This document shows, one piece after another, positions 27,311-37,052 of a DNA stretch of 37,464 nt. A model generated the notes under the pieces. The model was not told the origin of the DNA and did no database searches. It worked only from the letters and a program-made list of their open reading frames with translations. The translations under genes and the position numbers were made by a program. The stretch is from Candidatus Omnitrophota bacterium (GTDB taxonomy: Bacteria > Omnitrophota > Omnitrophia > JAHJGZ01 > JAFGJY01), in contig JAFGJY010000006.1 of assembly GCA_016928875.1 (NCBI GenBank), forward strand, positions 1-37,464, in the 5' to 3' direction. Position 1 is the first letter of the stretch; every line of letters begins with the position of its first letter.

Positions 27311-30172
27311 ATGTTTTGGAAAAATAAAAAGCAAGAAGAATGGGCAATGGTGCTTAACCCGCTCAAGTCAGAGGTAGAAAAGGCCGAATTGGTCGAGAAG
27401 TTGATTGAGATATTCCCCTTTTCACTTGATGAAGCCTCTCAGCTTGTTGAACGTACACCGCTAGTCCTTTTTGACGACCTTCCGCTTTCCACCGCAAGTG
27501 AACTCAAATTATATTTCAAGCAATTAAATGTCGATGTTTTGATCACCAACGACAAAAACATCAAACGTAAATGTTTTAAAGCGGTATGGCCTTCGTTGCC
27601 GAGCTTTGATTTCCTAAAGTCATTGCACGAACAAGAGCTGCCTTCAGAGGCACCGGTAGAAGAGCGGAAAAAGGAAGAGCCGCAACCTGCGGAAACAGAA
27701 TTCGAAACGCCGAGCCCGGAAGAAGAGGCCCTGCCAGAAGCCAAACCTAAAATGACCGATGACGAGCCGAATTTTGATGAAGCGATCGGTGACTTGCAGA
27801 AAGCATTAGACACCATAGAAGAGCCGGAGGAAATCTACGGCAAGGGGTCGACTCCAGCGAAAAAGATAAAACCGCTTAAAGAGATCAAACCTAAGGATGA
27901 AAAACCGTCCGTTCAAAAAGAGAAAGAGCCTTTACCTAAAGAAGAACCTGCCAGAAGTTCCGGAGAAGAGGTGCCATTCCAAGCGATGCCTCCTGAAGGG
28001 TTAGGAGAACCGCCAGTCGAATCCGTCATCACAAAAGGGCCGTCTCCGGACGCTAAACCTGCGAAAGAAGAAAAGCCGGAAGATCAGACGGTCGATGAGA
28101 AGATAGCCTCTTTGTATAAAGAATTAGAGGGAACGACGGGCATAAAGCCGGAGGGCGGGGTAAAGAAACCAGTTGAGGATGAGACATTCATAACTCCAGA
28201 GAAAACGACCACTGCAGATATTCCTGCGACAATTGAAGAAAAGCCCGAGCTTCCTAGTGCTGATGAAAAGTCCCCGCAAGAAGATATCAAGGACGATGTA
28301 ATCGAAGAAGTGGAGGAGAAAATCGCGGATACGGTTCCTGATGTTGAGCCTGAGGAGAGCAAATCGTCGGAGCATAAAGTTGAAGCAGCGTCATCAAAAG
28401 AAGATGTCAAAAAGTCTGATGAAAAAGTTACAGAAGAAGTGAAGGAGACGCCGAAAGAAAAACCTTCTCAAGATATCGTGATCACGAGCCCCAAATTTAT
28501 TGGCGGTGTCAAAGAAGAGAAAAAAGAAAAATTGCGTAAGCGTGATGAGCTTATCGTACCATCAAGCGCAACACCTCCTGCAGACAAAACATTGTTCGAC
28601 GATGTGAAACCTGAGCCGAAGGAGAAAAAAACGGATGAGGTGGCCTCGCCTCCGCACGATGTTCCGCCTGTTGTCGAAGAGCACGATAAGAAAGAAAAAG
28701 AGCTCATTAGTGAAGCCTTTGTTACGCAAGAAAAAGTTAAAAAGGCACCTGCGGAAAAAAAGCCGGAAATAGCCGGTGGTACGCAGGAGTTGCAGGATGA
28801 GTTAAAGCGTTTAAGCGAACAAAATGATGAGCTTGCCATAGAGAATCAGGATTTGCTCGAGAAGAACAGGTCGTTGGCTGATCTCGAGGAGAAGGCCGCG
28901 GCCTATGAGAAAGAACTATTGGTGCTTAATGACACCGTTGAGGCCTTGCGGCGTGAAAACGATATTTTAAAGCAGTCTACCGATACAAATTCTGAACTTC
29001 AAAATAATCTCGATCTTTTGGAGCAGAAGATCGTTGATCATGAAGTTGAACTGACCGAATGCAAAGACAAGATCGAAACACTTGAACGAGAAAAGTCATT
29101 ACTTAAGGAGAAGCTCGGGGCTGCCCAACAGATGGAGCAGACCACCAAAGACCTTGAGGAGCGTATTACCTTGCTCACCACCGAGCTCAAAGAAGCAAGC
29201 CGGTTGCAGGATGAATATGAACGGCTTTCCAAGATAAGTCAACAACTCGAAGAAGATAAGGAAAGTATCGAGACAAAATATGCGCAACTGACCGCAACCC
29301 ACGAGCAAAGGATAAAAGAACTTGAGAATGAACTTGAACGACTTTCGCAGGTGATCGAGGTCAAAGAAAGTGAACGGGTTGAGGCGCAGGATGCGTTTGA
29401 TGATCTGAATAAGCGTTGTAATGCGCTTAATGAGATCGTTGAAGAATATGAAAAGAGATGCGGAGAATTTCAGGACCAGCAACAGGTTGCTGCTCAAAGG
29501 ATCAAGGACCTTGAGCGAGCTATGGCAAATGTCGATGCGGACATGAGCAAGAAGGATGCCGAGATCGCTGCATTAAAACAAGAACAGGAATCATTTAATC
29601 AAAAACGCAAAGAGATCGCGGATAAGATCCGTAATTTGCTTGCGATCAATAAAGAGCTCATGCAATACAAAGAAAATGCGCGCGATGTGCTTGAGCAATT
29701 GCACAAGAACAAAAGAGAGTTTGATCATAAGCTGGCGACACAGGAGAAGGAATTACAGCAAAAAAGTGATTTACTGAATGAAAAGATGCGCCAGCTCGAA
29801 GACCTCTCGCAAGAGAACGACCGCTTTAAGGTCGAGATCGGTCAGATGCGCAATCAGATAAAATCATTCACCGCTGAAAAAGATCGGATCGAGTTGATGC
29901 AAAAACGTGCACAGCTGCAGACATCGATAACAGAGAAGGAAGCAAACCTTAAAAAGATATTAGCCGATCAGGAGGCCTTTCAGGGTGAGTTACAGCTTAA
30001 GCGTAAGGTGCTTGAAGACCTTGAATTAAAACGTGCCGAGATCGAAAAAAGTTTGCAGGATGTCAAACGCAGCGAAAAGCATGTGCTTGAGATGCTGATG
30101 AAAAAAGACAAGCCTAAGCCAAAGCCAAGCAGGTTCACGACCGAAGAGCCTGAAGATGGTGGCGTAGAATAG
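27311..30172 (+). CDS. Large acidic protein with N-terminal bL12-CTD-like domain, disordered P/E/K-rich linker and long coiled coil
   Basis: Start placed at ATG 27311 (CAGGAG RBS); the ORF track uses 27278. N-terminus ...KAELVEKLIEIFPFSLDEASQLVERTPLVLFDDLPLSTASELKLYFKQLNVDVLITN; heptad coiled coil from ~28790 to 30100. Confidence 0.75.
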   Translation: MFWKNKKQEEWAMVLNPLKSEVEKAELVEKLIEIFPFSLDEASQLVERTPLVLFDDLPLSTASELKLYFKQLNVDVLITNDKNIKRKCFKAVWPSLPSFDFLKSLHEQELPSEAPVEERKKEEPQPAETEFETPSPEEEALPEAKPKMTDDEPNFDEAIGDLQKALDTIEEPEEIYGKGSTPAKKIKPLKEIKPKDEKPSVQKEKEPLPKEEPARSSGEEVPFQAMPPEGLGEPPVESVITKGPSPDAKPAKEEKPEDQTVDEKIASLYKELEGTTGIKPEGGVKKPVEDETFITPEKTTTADIPATIEEKPELPSADEKSPQEDIKDDVIEEVEEKIADTVPDVEPEESKSSEHKVEAASSKEDVKKSDEKVTEEVKETPKEKPSQDIVITSPKFIGGVKEEKKEKLRKRDELIVPSSATPPADKTLFDDVKPEPKEKKTDEVASPPHDVPPVVEEHDKKEKELISEAFVTQEKVKKAPAEKKPEIAGGTQELQDELKRLSEQNDELAIENQDLLEKNRSLADLEEKAAAYEKELLVLNDTVEALRRENDILKQSTDTNSELQNNLDLLEQKIVDHEVELTECKDKIETLEREKSLLKEKLGAAQQMEQTTKDLEERITLLTTELKEASRLQDEYERLSKISQQLEEDKESIETKYAQLTATHEQRIKELENELERLSQVIEVKESERVEAQDAFDDLNKRCNALNEIVEEYEKRCGEFQDQQQVAAQRIKDLERAMANVDADMSKKDAEIAALKQEQESFNQKRKEIADKIRNLLAINKELMQYKENARDVLEQLHKNKREFDHKLATQEKELQQKSDLLNEKMRQLEDLSQENDRFKVEIGQMRNQIKSFTAEKDRIELMQKRAQLQTSITEKEANLKKILADQEAFQGELQLKRKVLEDLELKRAEIEKSLQDVKRSEKHVLEMLMKKDKPKPKPSRFTTEEPEDGGVE

Positions 30173-30181
30173 GCATTGAGC

Positions 30182-30595
30182 ATGATCGAAGTAGTCATTT
30201 CGAAAATAAAGATAGATGAGCTGCATGAAGGACAGATGATCTTCCTTAAAGAAAAGGACGGTGAGCGTGTCCTGCCGGTCGTGATCGGTATTGCGGAAAT
30301 CAGTTCGATCAAGTATAAGTTAAGCGGTGTTGTTATGCCGCGTCCGTTGACCCACGACCTTTTATCTTCTGTAATAAAGTCCGTGAACGCTTCAGTCAAT
30401 TATGTTGTCATCGATAAACTCGAGGACAATACCTTTTTTGCCAAAATCAGTCTAAAGAAAGAAAATGGTGAGACCGTTGCGGTCGATGCCCGTCCGAGCG
30501 ATAGCATAGCGCTTGCTATCCGTGATGATGTATCGATTTTCGTGGAGGACGACGTTATGAACATAGCAGGCATTTATTTGAACGGAGGAACGTGA
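30182..30595 (+). CDS. Bifunctional nuclease family protein (DUF151)
   Basis: LPVVIGIAEISSIKYKLSGVVMPRPLTHDLLSSVIKSVNASVNYVVIDKLEDNTFFAKISLK...VDARPSDSIALAIRDDVSIFVEDDVM. Confidence 0.92.
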   Translation: MIEVVISKIKIDELHEGQMIFLKEKDGERVLPVVIGIAEISSIKYKLSGVVMPRPLTHDLLSSVIKSVNASVNYVVIDKLEDNTFFAKISLKKENGETVAVDARPSDSIALAIRDDVSIFVEDDVMNIAGIYLNGGT

Positions 30596-31176
30596 TCGTG
30601 TCACTTAAAAAGAACGTTCTGGTTCTTCATGGTAGCCCGCGCAAAGGCAGAAATACGGATCATATGTTGGAGACGTTCCTTGAGGGGGCTGAAAAGAACG
30701 AATTGCTTGATATCGAACATGTGTTTGTGCCTGCACTGAACATTAAGCCGTGCCTGGCATGTTTTTCGTGCAAATCTTCCGGTGTATGTCCGATTTCCGA
30801 TGATATGCAACCATGGTATAAAAAGATCTCTGATGCAGATAGTATCGTTATAGGAACGCCAGTGCATTTCAATGGTGTACCTGCGTGGTTAAAGATATTC
30901 ATCGATCGGTGCCAGCCTTTTTATTATCGCAAATTTTTCCTAAAACAAACGATCAAACCAAAAACCGGTTATCTGCTTGCCTGTTGTGATGAAGGCAAAG
31001 CAGGGCCGTTTATCGGCGTTGAGAAAACGATAGAAGCGTTTTTTTATTGTATCAATGCTTCATTATCCAAGCATTATTATTGTGTACTTAACGGGAAGCA
31101 TTTCAATGAGTTAGTAACAGCCGTCGATGAAGTTCGTGCATTAGGAAATTCTGTGTTTTCACAGCTGTCACAATGA
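30592..31176 (+). CDS. Iron-sulfur flavoprotein (Isf-like) / NADPH-dependent FMN reductase family
   Basis: VLVLHGSPRKGRNTDHMLETFLEGAE (flavodoxin-like), compact cluster motif CLACFSCKSSGVC (CX2CX2CX5C), SIVIGTPVHFNGVPAWLKIFIDR. Confidence 0.85.
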   Translation: MIVSLKKNVLVLHGSPRKGRNTDHMLETFLEGAEKNELLDIEHVFVPALNIKPCLACFSCKSSGVCPISDDMQPWYKKISDADSIVIGTPVHFNGVPAWLKIFIDRCQPFYYRKFFLKQTIKPKTGYLLACCDEGKAGPFIGVEKTIEAFFYCINASLSKHYYCVLNGKHFNELVTAVDEVRALGNSVFSQLSQ

Positions 31177-31243
31177 ACTATCAGAGCAGGGAACATCTTG
31201 CCTGTTTTCCTAAAATCCCCCAGAAAAATCACTAGGATTGACC

Positions 31244-31272
31244 TTGTCATCCCATTTAAATTATGTGATAAT
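31244..31272 (+). promoter_or_regulatory. Extended -10 sigma70-type promoter upstream of nifJ
   Basis: TTGTCA (31244-31249), 17-bp spacer, TGTGATAAT (-10 at 31267-31272, with upstream TG). Confidence 0.5.
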
Positions 31273-31334
31273 GCAATTTCTTTTCATTAGATCAATATCA
31301 TTAATTACTATACATAAGGATGGAGGAATACCCA

Positions 31335-34300
31335 ATGAGCAAGGAGCAAAAAATGACTTTGGTAGATGGTAATCTCTCGTGCGCAAATGTGGCTTATATG
31401 ATGAACGAAGTGATTGCTATATATCCAATTACGCCATCGTCGCCGATGGCAGAACACTGTGATGCGTATTCTGCGGCAGGGCGTAAGAATATCTTTGGCG
31501 CGGTACCGTCAGTGATCGAAATGCAATCCGAAGGCGGAGCCGCAGGGGCCGTACATGGCTCGATCACTTCAGGCGCATTAACAACGACGTTCACAGCTTC
31601 ACAAGGGTTACTGCTTATGATCCCGAATATGTACAAGATCGCGGGAGAGCTTTCATGTGGTGTGATACACGTTGCAGCACGGGCACTTGCTACGCAAGCC
31701 TTATCAATTTTTGGTGATCATGGGGACGTGTTGGCTGCTCGTGCGACCGGATTCGCTCTTCTTGCAAGTGCGAATGTTCAGGAAGCGCAGGATTTTGCCG
31801 CTATCGCTCAGATGGCGACATTAGAAACACGGATACCGTTCGTTCATTTCTTCGATGGATTCCGTACCTCGCATGAAGTAGCGAAGATTATTGAACTAAG
31901 CGACGATCAATGTAAGGAACTTATTGACCAGAAATTGGTCGCAGCTCACAAAGAGCGGGGACTTTCGCCTGATACCCCTTCGCTCCGTGGCACTTCACAA
32001 AATCCGGACGTCTATTTTCAAGGCCGTGAAGTGGTCAATAAATACTATGACGCAGCGCCGGCAAAAGTACAGGCAGCAATGGATAAATTCGCTACGGTGA
32101 TTGGCAGACAATACAAATGTTTCGAATATGTCGGTGATCCAAAGGCCGAGCGTGTTGTCATTGCAATGGCATCGGGGTGTGATGTCGCGCAGGAATATGT
32201 TGATTATGCGACGAAGAAAGGCGAGAAAATCGGTGTTCTGAAAGTGCGCCTCTTCAGGCCTTTTGACAAACACATGTTGATTGATGCATTGCCGAAGAGT
32301 GTGCGAGCGATCGCAGTGCTTGAGAGGACAAAAGAACCAGGTTCGATGGGTGAGCCGATGTATGTCGATATACGTACCGCTGTCGGCGAGATCATGATCG
32401 AAGACAAGATGCGCTTTGATCGATACCCGGTTATCGTAGGCGGCAGATACGGCCTTGGCAGCAAAGAATTTACGCCGGCAATGGTAAAAGCAGTGTATGA
32501 CAATCTTAAACAAGATCTGCCGAAGAACCATTTTACGGTTGGTATTAATGATGACGTGACCAATACAAGTTTGCCATATGATGCGTCATTCGATATCACT
32601 GATAAAGCGACGTATAGCGCAGTGTTCTTCGGTCTTGGTTCTGACGGCACGGTAGGTGCGAACAAGAACTCGATCAAAGTAATCGGTGATTTGACGGAAA
32701 ATTATGGGCAGGGTTATTTCGTGTATGATTCAAAGAAAGCCGGCACGGTTACGATCAGTCATTTGCGTTTCGGGCCAAAACCGATCAGATCTCCGTACTT
32801 GGTTTCGCAGGCCGATTTCGTAGCGTGCCACAATGAATCTTTCCTTGATCGTCTTGATGTACTTAAAGGGATAAAAGAAGGTGGAACATTTCTGATCAAC
32901 GCTCTTGTTGGGCCTGAAGAAGTATGGAACATATTACCTAAGACAACGCAGCAGATCATTATCGACCGTAAAATCAAGGTGTATACGATCGATGCGGTGC
33001 ACTTAGCTAAAAAGTTGGGGCTTGAGTTCAGGATCAACACGATCATGCAGACGGTTTTCTTTGATATATCCAAGATCCTTACGCGTGATGTTTTCGTCAA
33101 AGCGCTCAAGGATGCGATCAAGAAAACCTATGGTAGTAAAGGCGAAAAAGTGGTCAATATGAATTGCGCTGCTGTTGATGAAGCCCTTACGAACTATAAA
33201 GAGGTCAAAGTTCCCGGCAAAGCTGATAGCTCATTTGATATTAAATCACCGGTGCCGGTATCTGCCCCGGCCTTTGTTAGAGAAGTTGAAGGAACAATTT
33301 TGCAAGGACGCGGTGATGACCTGCCGGTCAGCAAGATACCTGTCGATGGTACTTTTCCAACCGCGACAACCCAGTATGAAAAACGTAATATCGCATTTGA
33401 CATTCCGGAATGGGACCCGGAACTGTGCATACAGTGCGGTCAATGTTCGCTTGTGTGTCCGCATGCAGTTATCAGAATGAAGATCTATGATCCGTCCGTG
33501 CTGGCTAAAGCACCGGCGACGTTCAAGAACTGTGATGCAAAAACACCGGCATTCGCGGGCAAGAAATTTTCGTTGCAGATCTCTCCCGGCGATTGTACGA
33601 GTTGCGCGACCTGCGTTGCGGCATGTCCTGCCAAAAGCAAGACGGAAGAAGGCCGTAAGGCGATCAATATGATCCCAGTTGCTCCTGTCCGTCAACAGGA
33701 GACCGAGAACTTTGAATTCTTTTTGACGATTCCAGAAACAGATCCCTCAACGTTCAATCAGTTTACGACCAAGGGCAGCCAGCTCAAACGTCCACTTTTT
33801 GAGTTCTCCGGCGCATGTGCAGGCTGCGGTGAGACACCATATGTAAAGCTGCTTTCTCAGCTTTATGGTGACCACATGATGGTCGCAAATGCAACCGGTT
33901 GTTCATCGATCTATGGTGGTAATTTACCGACAACACCATATTGCGTGAATGCTGAAGGATATGGCCCGGCATGGTCAAACTCTCTTTTTGAAGATAATGC
34001 GGAATTCGGGTTGGGCATGCGCCTTGCAGTGGATTCTTTCATTGCTGATGCGATGAATCTCGTTAATGCTCTTATCACGGAAGGACATCCGGCCAAGGCA
34101 GAGCTTGAAAAAGTGCGCGATCAAGATCAGTCTACCCAAGCAGGAATAGGCCAGCAACGCGCTAATGTTATGGCTTTAAAGCAGAAGTTGGCGGATGACA
34201 AAAGTGAACATGTCCAGCGTTTGATAACATTGCTTTTTTATCTGGTTAAAAAGTCAGTTTGGATCATCGGTGGTGACGGATGGGCATATGATATCGGCTA

Positions 34301-34901
34301 TGGTGGTCTTGATCACGTGATGGCAAGCGGCAAGAATGTAAACGTGCTTGTGCTTGATACCGAGGTCTATTCAAATACCGGCGGTCAGATGTCTAAGTCA
34401 ACTCCGCTGGGTGCGGTCGCTGCATTCGCGGCAGGCGGTAAGCCGGCGCCGAAGAAAGACCTCGTCATGATGATGATGAGTTATGGCAATGTTTATGTAG
34501 CTCGTATTGCACTCGGAGCAAATCCAACGCAAGCGGTTAAAGCGTTTTCAGAAGCAGAAGCATATAAGGGGCCTTCGATCATCATAGCATATACCCATTG
34601 TGTCAATCACGGGCTTCACATGGCAAATGGTCTTGAACAGCAGAAAAAAGCGGTTGAAAGCGGCCATTGGGTTCTCTGTCGTTACAATCCAGACCTTGAG
34701 AAAGAAGGCAAGAATCCATTGCAGCTTGACTCCAAAGCACCGTCGATCAAACTTGAGGACTACGTGTATGGAGAAAATCGTTATAGAAGATTGAAACAGA
34801 GTAAGCCTGAGGTGGCCCAAAAGCTTATCGAGGAAGGCCAGAAGTTCGTGACTAAGCGTGCAAAACTTTATCAGGACCTTGCGCAGATCAAAATAGATTA
34901 G
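31335..34901 (+). CDS. nifJ: Pyruvate:ferredoxin (flavodoxin) oxidoreductase, single-chain
   Basis: ~1190 aa fusion: YPITPSSPMAE, two 4Fe-4S motifs CIQCGQCSLVCP and CTSCATCVAACP, ThDP region GACAGCGETPYVKLLSQLYGDHMMVANATGCSSIYGGNLPTTPY...WIIGGDGWAYDIGYGGLDHV. Start Met at 31335 follows GGAGG. Confidence 0.97.
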   Translation: MSKEQKMTLVDGNLSCANVAYMMNEVIAIYPITPSSPMAEHCDAYSAAGRKNIFGAVPSVIEMQSEGGAAGAVHGSITSGALTTTFTASQGLLLMIPNMYKIAGELSCGVIHVAARALATQALSIFGDHGDVLAARATGFALLASANVQEAQDFAAIAQMATLETRIPFVHFFDGFRTSHEVAKIIELSDDQCKELIDQKLVAAHKERGLSPDTPSLRGTSQNPDVYFQGREVVNKYYDAAPAKVQAAMDKFATVIGRQYKCFEYVGDPKAERVVIAMASGCDVAQEYVDYATKKGEKIGVLKVRLFRPFDKHMLIDALPKSVRAIAVLERTKEPGSMGEPMYVDIRTAVGEIMIEDKMRFDRYPVIVGGRYGLGSKEFTPAMVKAVYDNLKQDLPKNHFTVGINDDVTNTSLPYDASFDITDKATYSAVFFGLGSDGTVGANKNSIKVIGDLTENYGQGYFVYDSKKAGTVTISHLRFGPKPIRSPYLVSQADFVACHNESFLDRLDVLKGIKEGGTFLINALVGPEEVWNILPKTTQQIIIDRKIKVYTIDAVHLAKKLGLEFRINTIMQTVFFDISKILTRDVFVKALKDAIKKTYGSKGEKVVNMNCAAVDEALTNYKEVKVPGKADSSFDIKSPVPVSAPAFVREVEGTILQGRGDDLPVSKIPVDGTFPTATTQYEKRNIAFDIPEWDPELCIQCGQCSLVCPHAVIRMKIYDPSVLAKAPATFKNCDAKTPAFAGKKFSLQISPGDCTSCATCVAACPAKSKTEEGRKAINMIPVAPVRQQETENFEFFLTIPETDPSTFNQFTTKGSQLKRPLFEFSGACAGCGETPYVKLLSQLYGDHMMVANATGCSSIYGGNLPTTPYCVNAEGYGPAWSNSLFEDNAEFGLGMRLAVDSFIADAMNLVNALITEGHPAKAELEKVRDQDQSTQAGIGQQRANVMALKQKLADDKSEHVQRLITLLFYLVKKSVWIIGGDGWAYDIGYGGLDHVMASGKNVNVLVLDTEVYSNTGGQMSKSTPLGAVAAFAAGGKPAPKKDLVMMMMSYGNVYVARIALGANPTQAVKAFSEAEAYKGPSIIIAYTHCVNHGLHMANGLEQQKKAVESGHWVLCRYNPDLEKEGKNPLQLDSKAPSIKLEDYVYGENRYRRLKQSKPEVAQKLIEEGQKFVTKRAKLYQDLAQIKID

Positions 34902-34914
34902 GAGTTGCACGGTT

Positions 34915-35847
34915 ATGGCAGGGCAAGCAGAACTATTTGATATCACTATTGTTGGCGGCGGTGGGGCGGGTCTTACCGCAGCGTTGTATGCATCACGTGG
35001 CAATTTGCAAACAGGATTGTTCGAAAAAATGGTGGCCGGCGGCCAGATTGCCACGACCGATGATGTTGAAAATTACCCGGGGTTCCCGGAAGCGATAGCC
35101 GGGCCTGATATCGCCATAAAAATGGAGGAGCAGGCCAAGAAATATGGGGCTGAGATCATTTACGGCGCAGTGACCGGCCTAGAACGTGATGGGCAGAATT
35201 TTAGGGTGATTACTGATCAGGGAACTTTTAACACGAGATCGATTGTTCTTGCTTCAGGAGCAAATCCGCGCAAACTGAATGTAAAAGGCGAAAAAGAATT
35301 TGCGGCTAAGGGGGTTTCCTATTGTGCAACGTGTGACGGTGCGTTATTCCGCGGTAAAGACATTGCGGTCGTAGGTGGGGGAGATTCGGCGATTCAGGAG
35401 TCATTGTTCCTGACGAAATTTGCCTCAAAAGTGACCGTGATCCATCGGCGGGATGAACTCAGGGCAAGTAAGATCCTGCAACAGCGGGCGTTTGATAATG
35501 AGAAAGTCGAATTCATCTGGAATGCGGTCATCTCCGAGATCAAGGGTTCAAAAAAGATCGAGACCTTGCAACTTAAGGATACTAAAACCGGGGCACTCAG
35601 AGATTTTAATGTACAGGGGTTGTTCATTTTTATAGGGCATGACCCTGTATCTGATTACGTACGCGGTCTTGTGGAATGTGACGATCATGGGTATGTAATA
35701 ACAGACCAGGATTATAAGACCAATGTACCCGGCATCTTTGCCTGCGGTGAAGTCCGCAAAGGATCGACACGGCAACTTGTTAGTGCGTGCGGTGAGGGGT
35801 GTAGTGCTGCATTGGCAGTGCAAGCATACCTTGATAACCTGGCGTGA
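34915..35847 (+). CDS. trxB: Thioredoxin-disulfide reductase
   Basis: FAD motif GGGGAGLTAALYASRGNL, redox CATC in SYCATCDGALFRGKD, NADPH motif GGGDSAIQES...VIHRRDELRAS. Confidence 0.95.
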   Translation: MAGQAELFDITIVGGGGAGLTAALYASRGNLQTGLFEKMVAGGQIATTDDVENYPGFPEAIAGPDIAIKMEEQAKKYGAEIIYGAVTGLERDGQNFRVITDQGTFNTRSIVLASGANPRKLNVKGEKEFAAKGVSYCATCDGALFRGKDIAVVGGGDSAIQESLFLTKFASKVTVIHRRDELRASKILQQRAFDNEKVEFIWNAVISEIKGSKKIETLQLKDTKTGALRDFNVQGLFIFIGHDPVSDYVRGLVECDDHGYVITDQDYKTNVPGIFACGEVRKGSTRQLVSACGEGCSAALAVQAYLDNLA

Positions 35848-36031
35848 AGAAAACATTGAATATAAGGTTGCTTCTACCCGTAGATAATGACAGGGGCTTC
35901 ATTTACGATTATTTTAATTGACAAAAGATGGTGATTGGTTTATCGTGATTGTAACATCATAGCAAGGGGTTAGGTGCTTCCTGTTAAACCGATTCTCATA
36001 TAAATCATGCAGCTTACCAGCGGAGGATGGC

Positions 36032-36373
36032 ATGAAAAAGGATAACAACGGCAATTTCAATCATGACGAAGAGTTTGGTCAGAATATGAATAAATTATTG
36101 AATTTACTGCGCAAGATCATGAAGCATCAAAAGATCGACAACGATGAACTTAAGATGATGTTTCAGGAAATTACGAAAGATAAGAATAGCATAAATTTTA
36201 ATGTGTTTTTCGCGCTCATGCCTATGTCTCCCGAAGAGCTTGATGAGATGAACATAGAGTTCGAAGATATGTTCGAAGACGATGCGTATGGTGAGGGGGG
36301 AGATGCGGAATTGAAGTTTGAATTGAGCATGCGCGATGAAGATTTCCTAAAAAAACATGGCATTAAGTTTTAA
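36032..36373 (+). CDS. Hypothetical acidic protein
   Basis: 113 aa preceded by GGAGG; helical N-terminus, acidic C-terminal half; stop is 2 nt from the next gene. No family recognised. Confidence 0.6.
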   Translation: MKKDNNGNFNHDEEFGQNMNKLLNLLRKIMKHQKIDNDELKMMFQEITKDKNSINFNVFFALMPMSPEELDEMNIEFEDMFEDDAYGEGGDAELKFELSMRDEDFLKKHGIKF

Positions 36374-36375
36374 CT

Positions 36376-37050
36376 ATGGATCTTGTGATCTTTGATGCCG
36401 ATGGTACCTTATTTGATTCCGTTTATTTCTTCGTAGAAACCTACCACCAACTGTACAAGCATTACGGTCTTTTTGTCCCCCGTTCGAGAATACATCATCA
36501 TATTGGTATGGGGATGGATAAAGCCATAAAGCGTATCACACCCCAAGTATGGTGGGAGCAGCATGCCAAAGATGTTCGTGGCAAAGCGCGCCATTATTTC
36601 ATTAAGCATTTCCTTGATCAAGTACAGGTTTTCCCAAAGACTAAAGAATTCATTAACGCTTTGCACCGTGACGATAAAAAAGTTGCTTTGGCTACAATGA
36701 GTAGTAGCGAAGTCGTCTCAAGATACCTCGATCTTCTAGGTAAAGACGTTATTTTTGATTTCGTGACGACATCATGTGATGTGAAACGTTCAAAACCAGA
36801 CCCCGATATCTTTCTTAACGTGATTGACCATTTTAATGCTATCCCGAAAGAGAAAATGTGTGTTATTGGTGATAGTACGTGGGACATTCTTGCGGCAAAC
36901 GCGGCCGGCATACCTGCTCTAGCGGTTTTGACTGGCGGCTATCCAAGGAATGAACTTGAAGAAGCCGGTGCCATACACGTTAAAGCAGACATAGAAGAGT
37001 TATATAATGATTATTGTCTAACAGGCGATAGCATATTCATAAGATATTAG
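36376..37050 (+). CDS. HAD-superfamily hydrolase (phosphoglycolate phosphatase-like)
   Basis: VIFDADGTLFDS, motif II-like ALATMSS, KPDPDIF, CVIGDSTWDILAANAAGIPALAVLTGG. Confidence 0.92.
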   Translation: MDLVIFDADGTLFDSVYFFVETYHQLYKHYGLFVPRSRIHHHIGMGMDKAIKRITPQVWWEQHAKDVRGKARHYFIKHFLDQVQVFPKTKEFINALHRDDKKVALATMSSSEVVSRYLDLLGKDVIFDFVTTSCDVKRSKPDPDIFLNVIDHFNAIPKEKMCVIGDSTWDILAANAAGIPALAVLTGGYPRNELEEAGAIHVKADIEELYNDYCLTGDSIFIRY

Positions 37051-37052
37051 TT

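Noticed and set aside
28084-28839. Long Ser-rich minus-strand ORFs (108 aa, 123 aa) in the coiled-coil gene.
   Set aside because: Antisense shadows of the Glu/Lys-rich codons (GAA/GAG/AAA read as TTC/CTC/TTT); no RBS or family signature.
34915-35847. TrxB next to PFOR as a possible ferredoxin-dependent flavin thioredoxin reductase (FFTR/DFTR).
   Set aside because: The protein keeps the NADPH-binding signature GGGDSA...HRRDELRAS and the CATC redox motif, so it is best read as ordinary NADPH-thioredoxin reductase.
35918-35946. Possible promoter TTGACA-17-TATCGT upstream of the 113-aa ORF.
   Set aside because: The -35 is perfect but the -10 is weak (4/6), so it was not listed as a feature.
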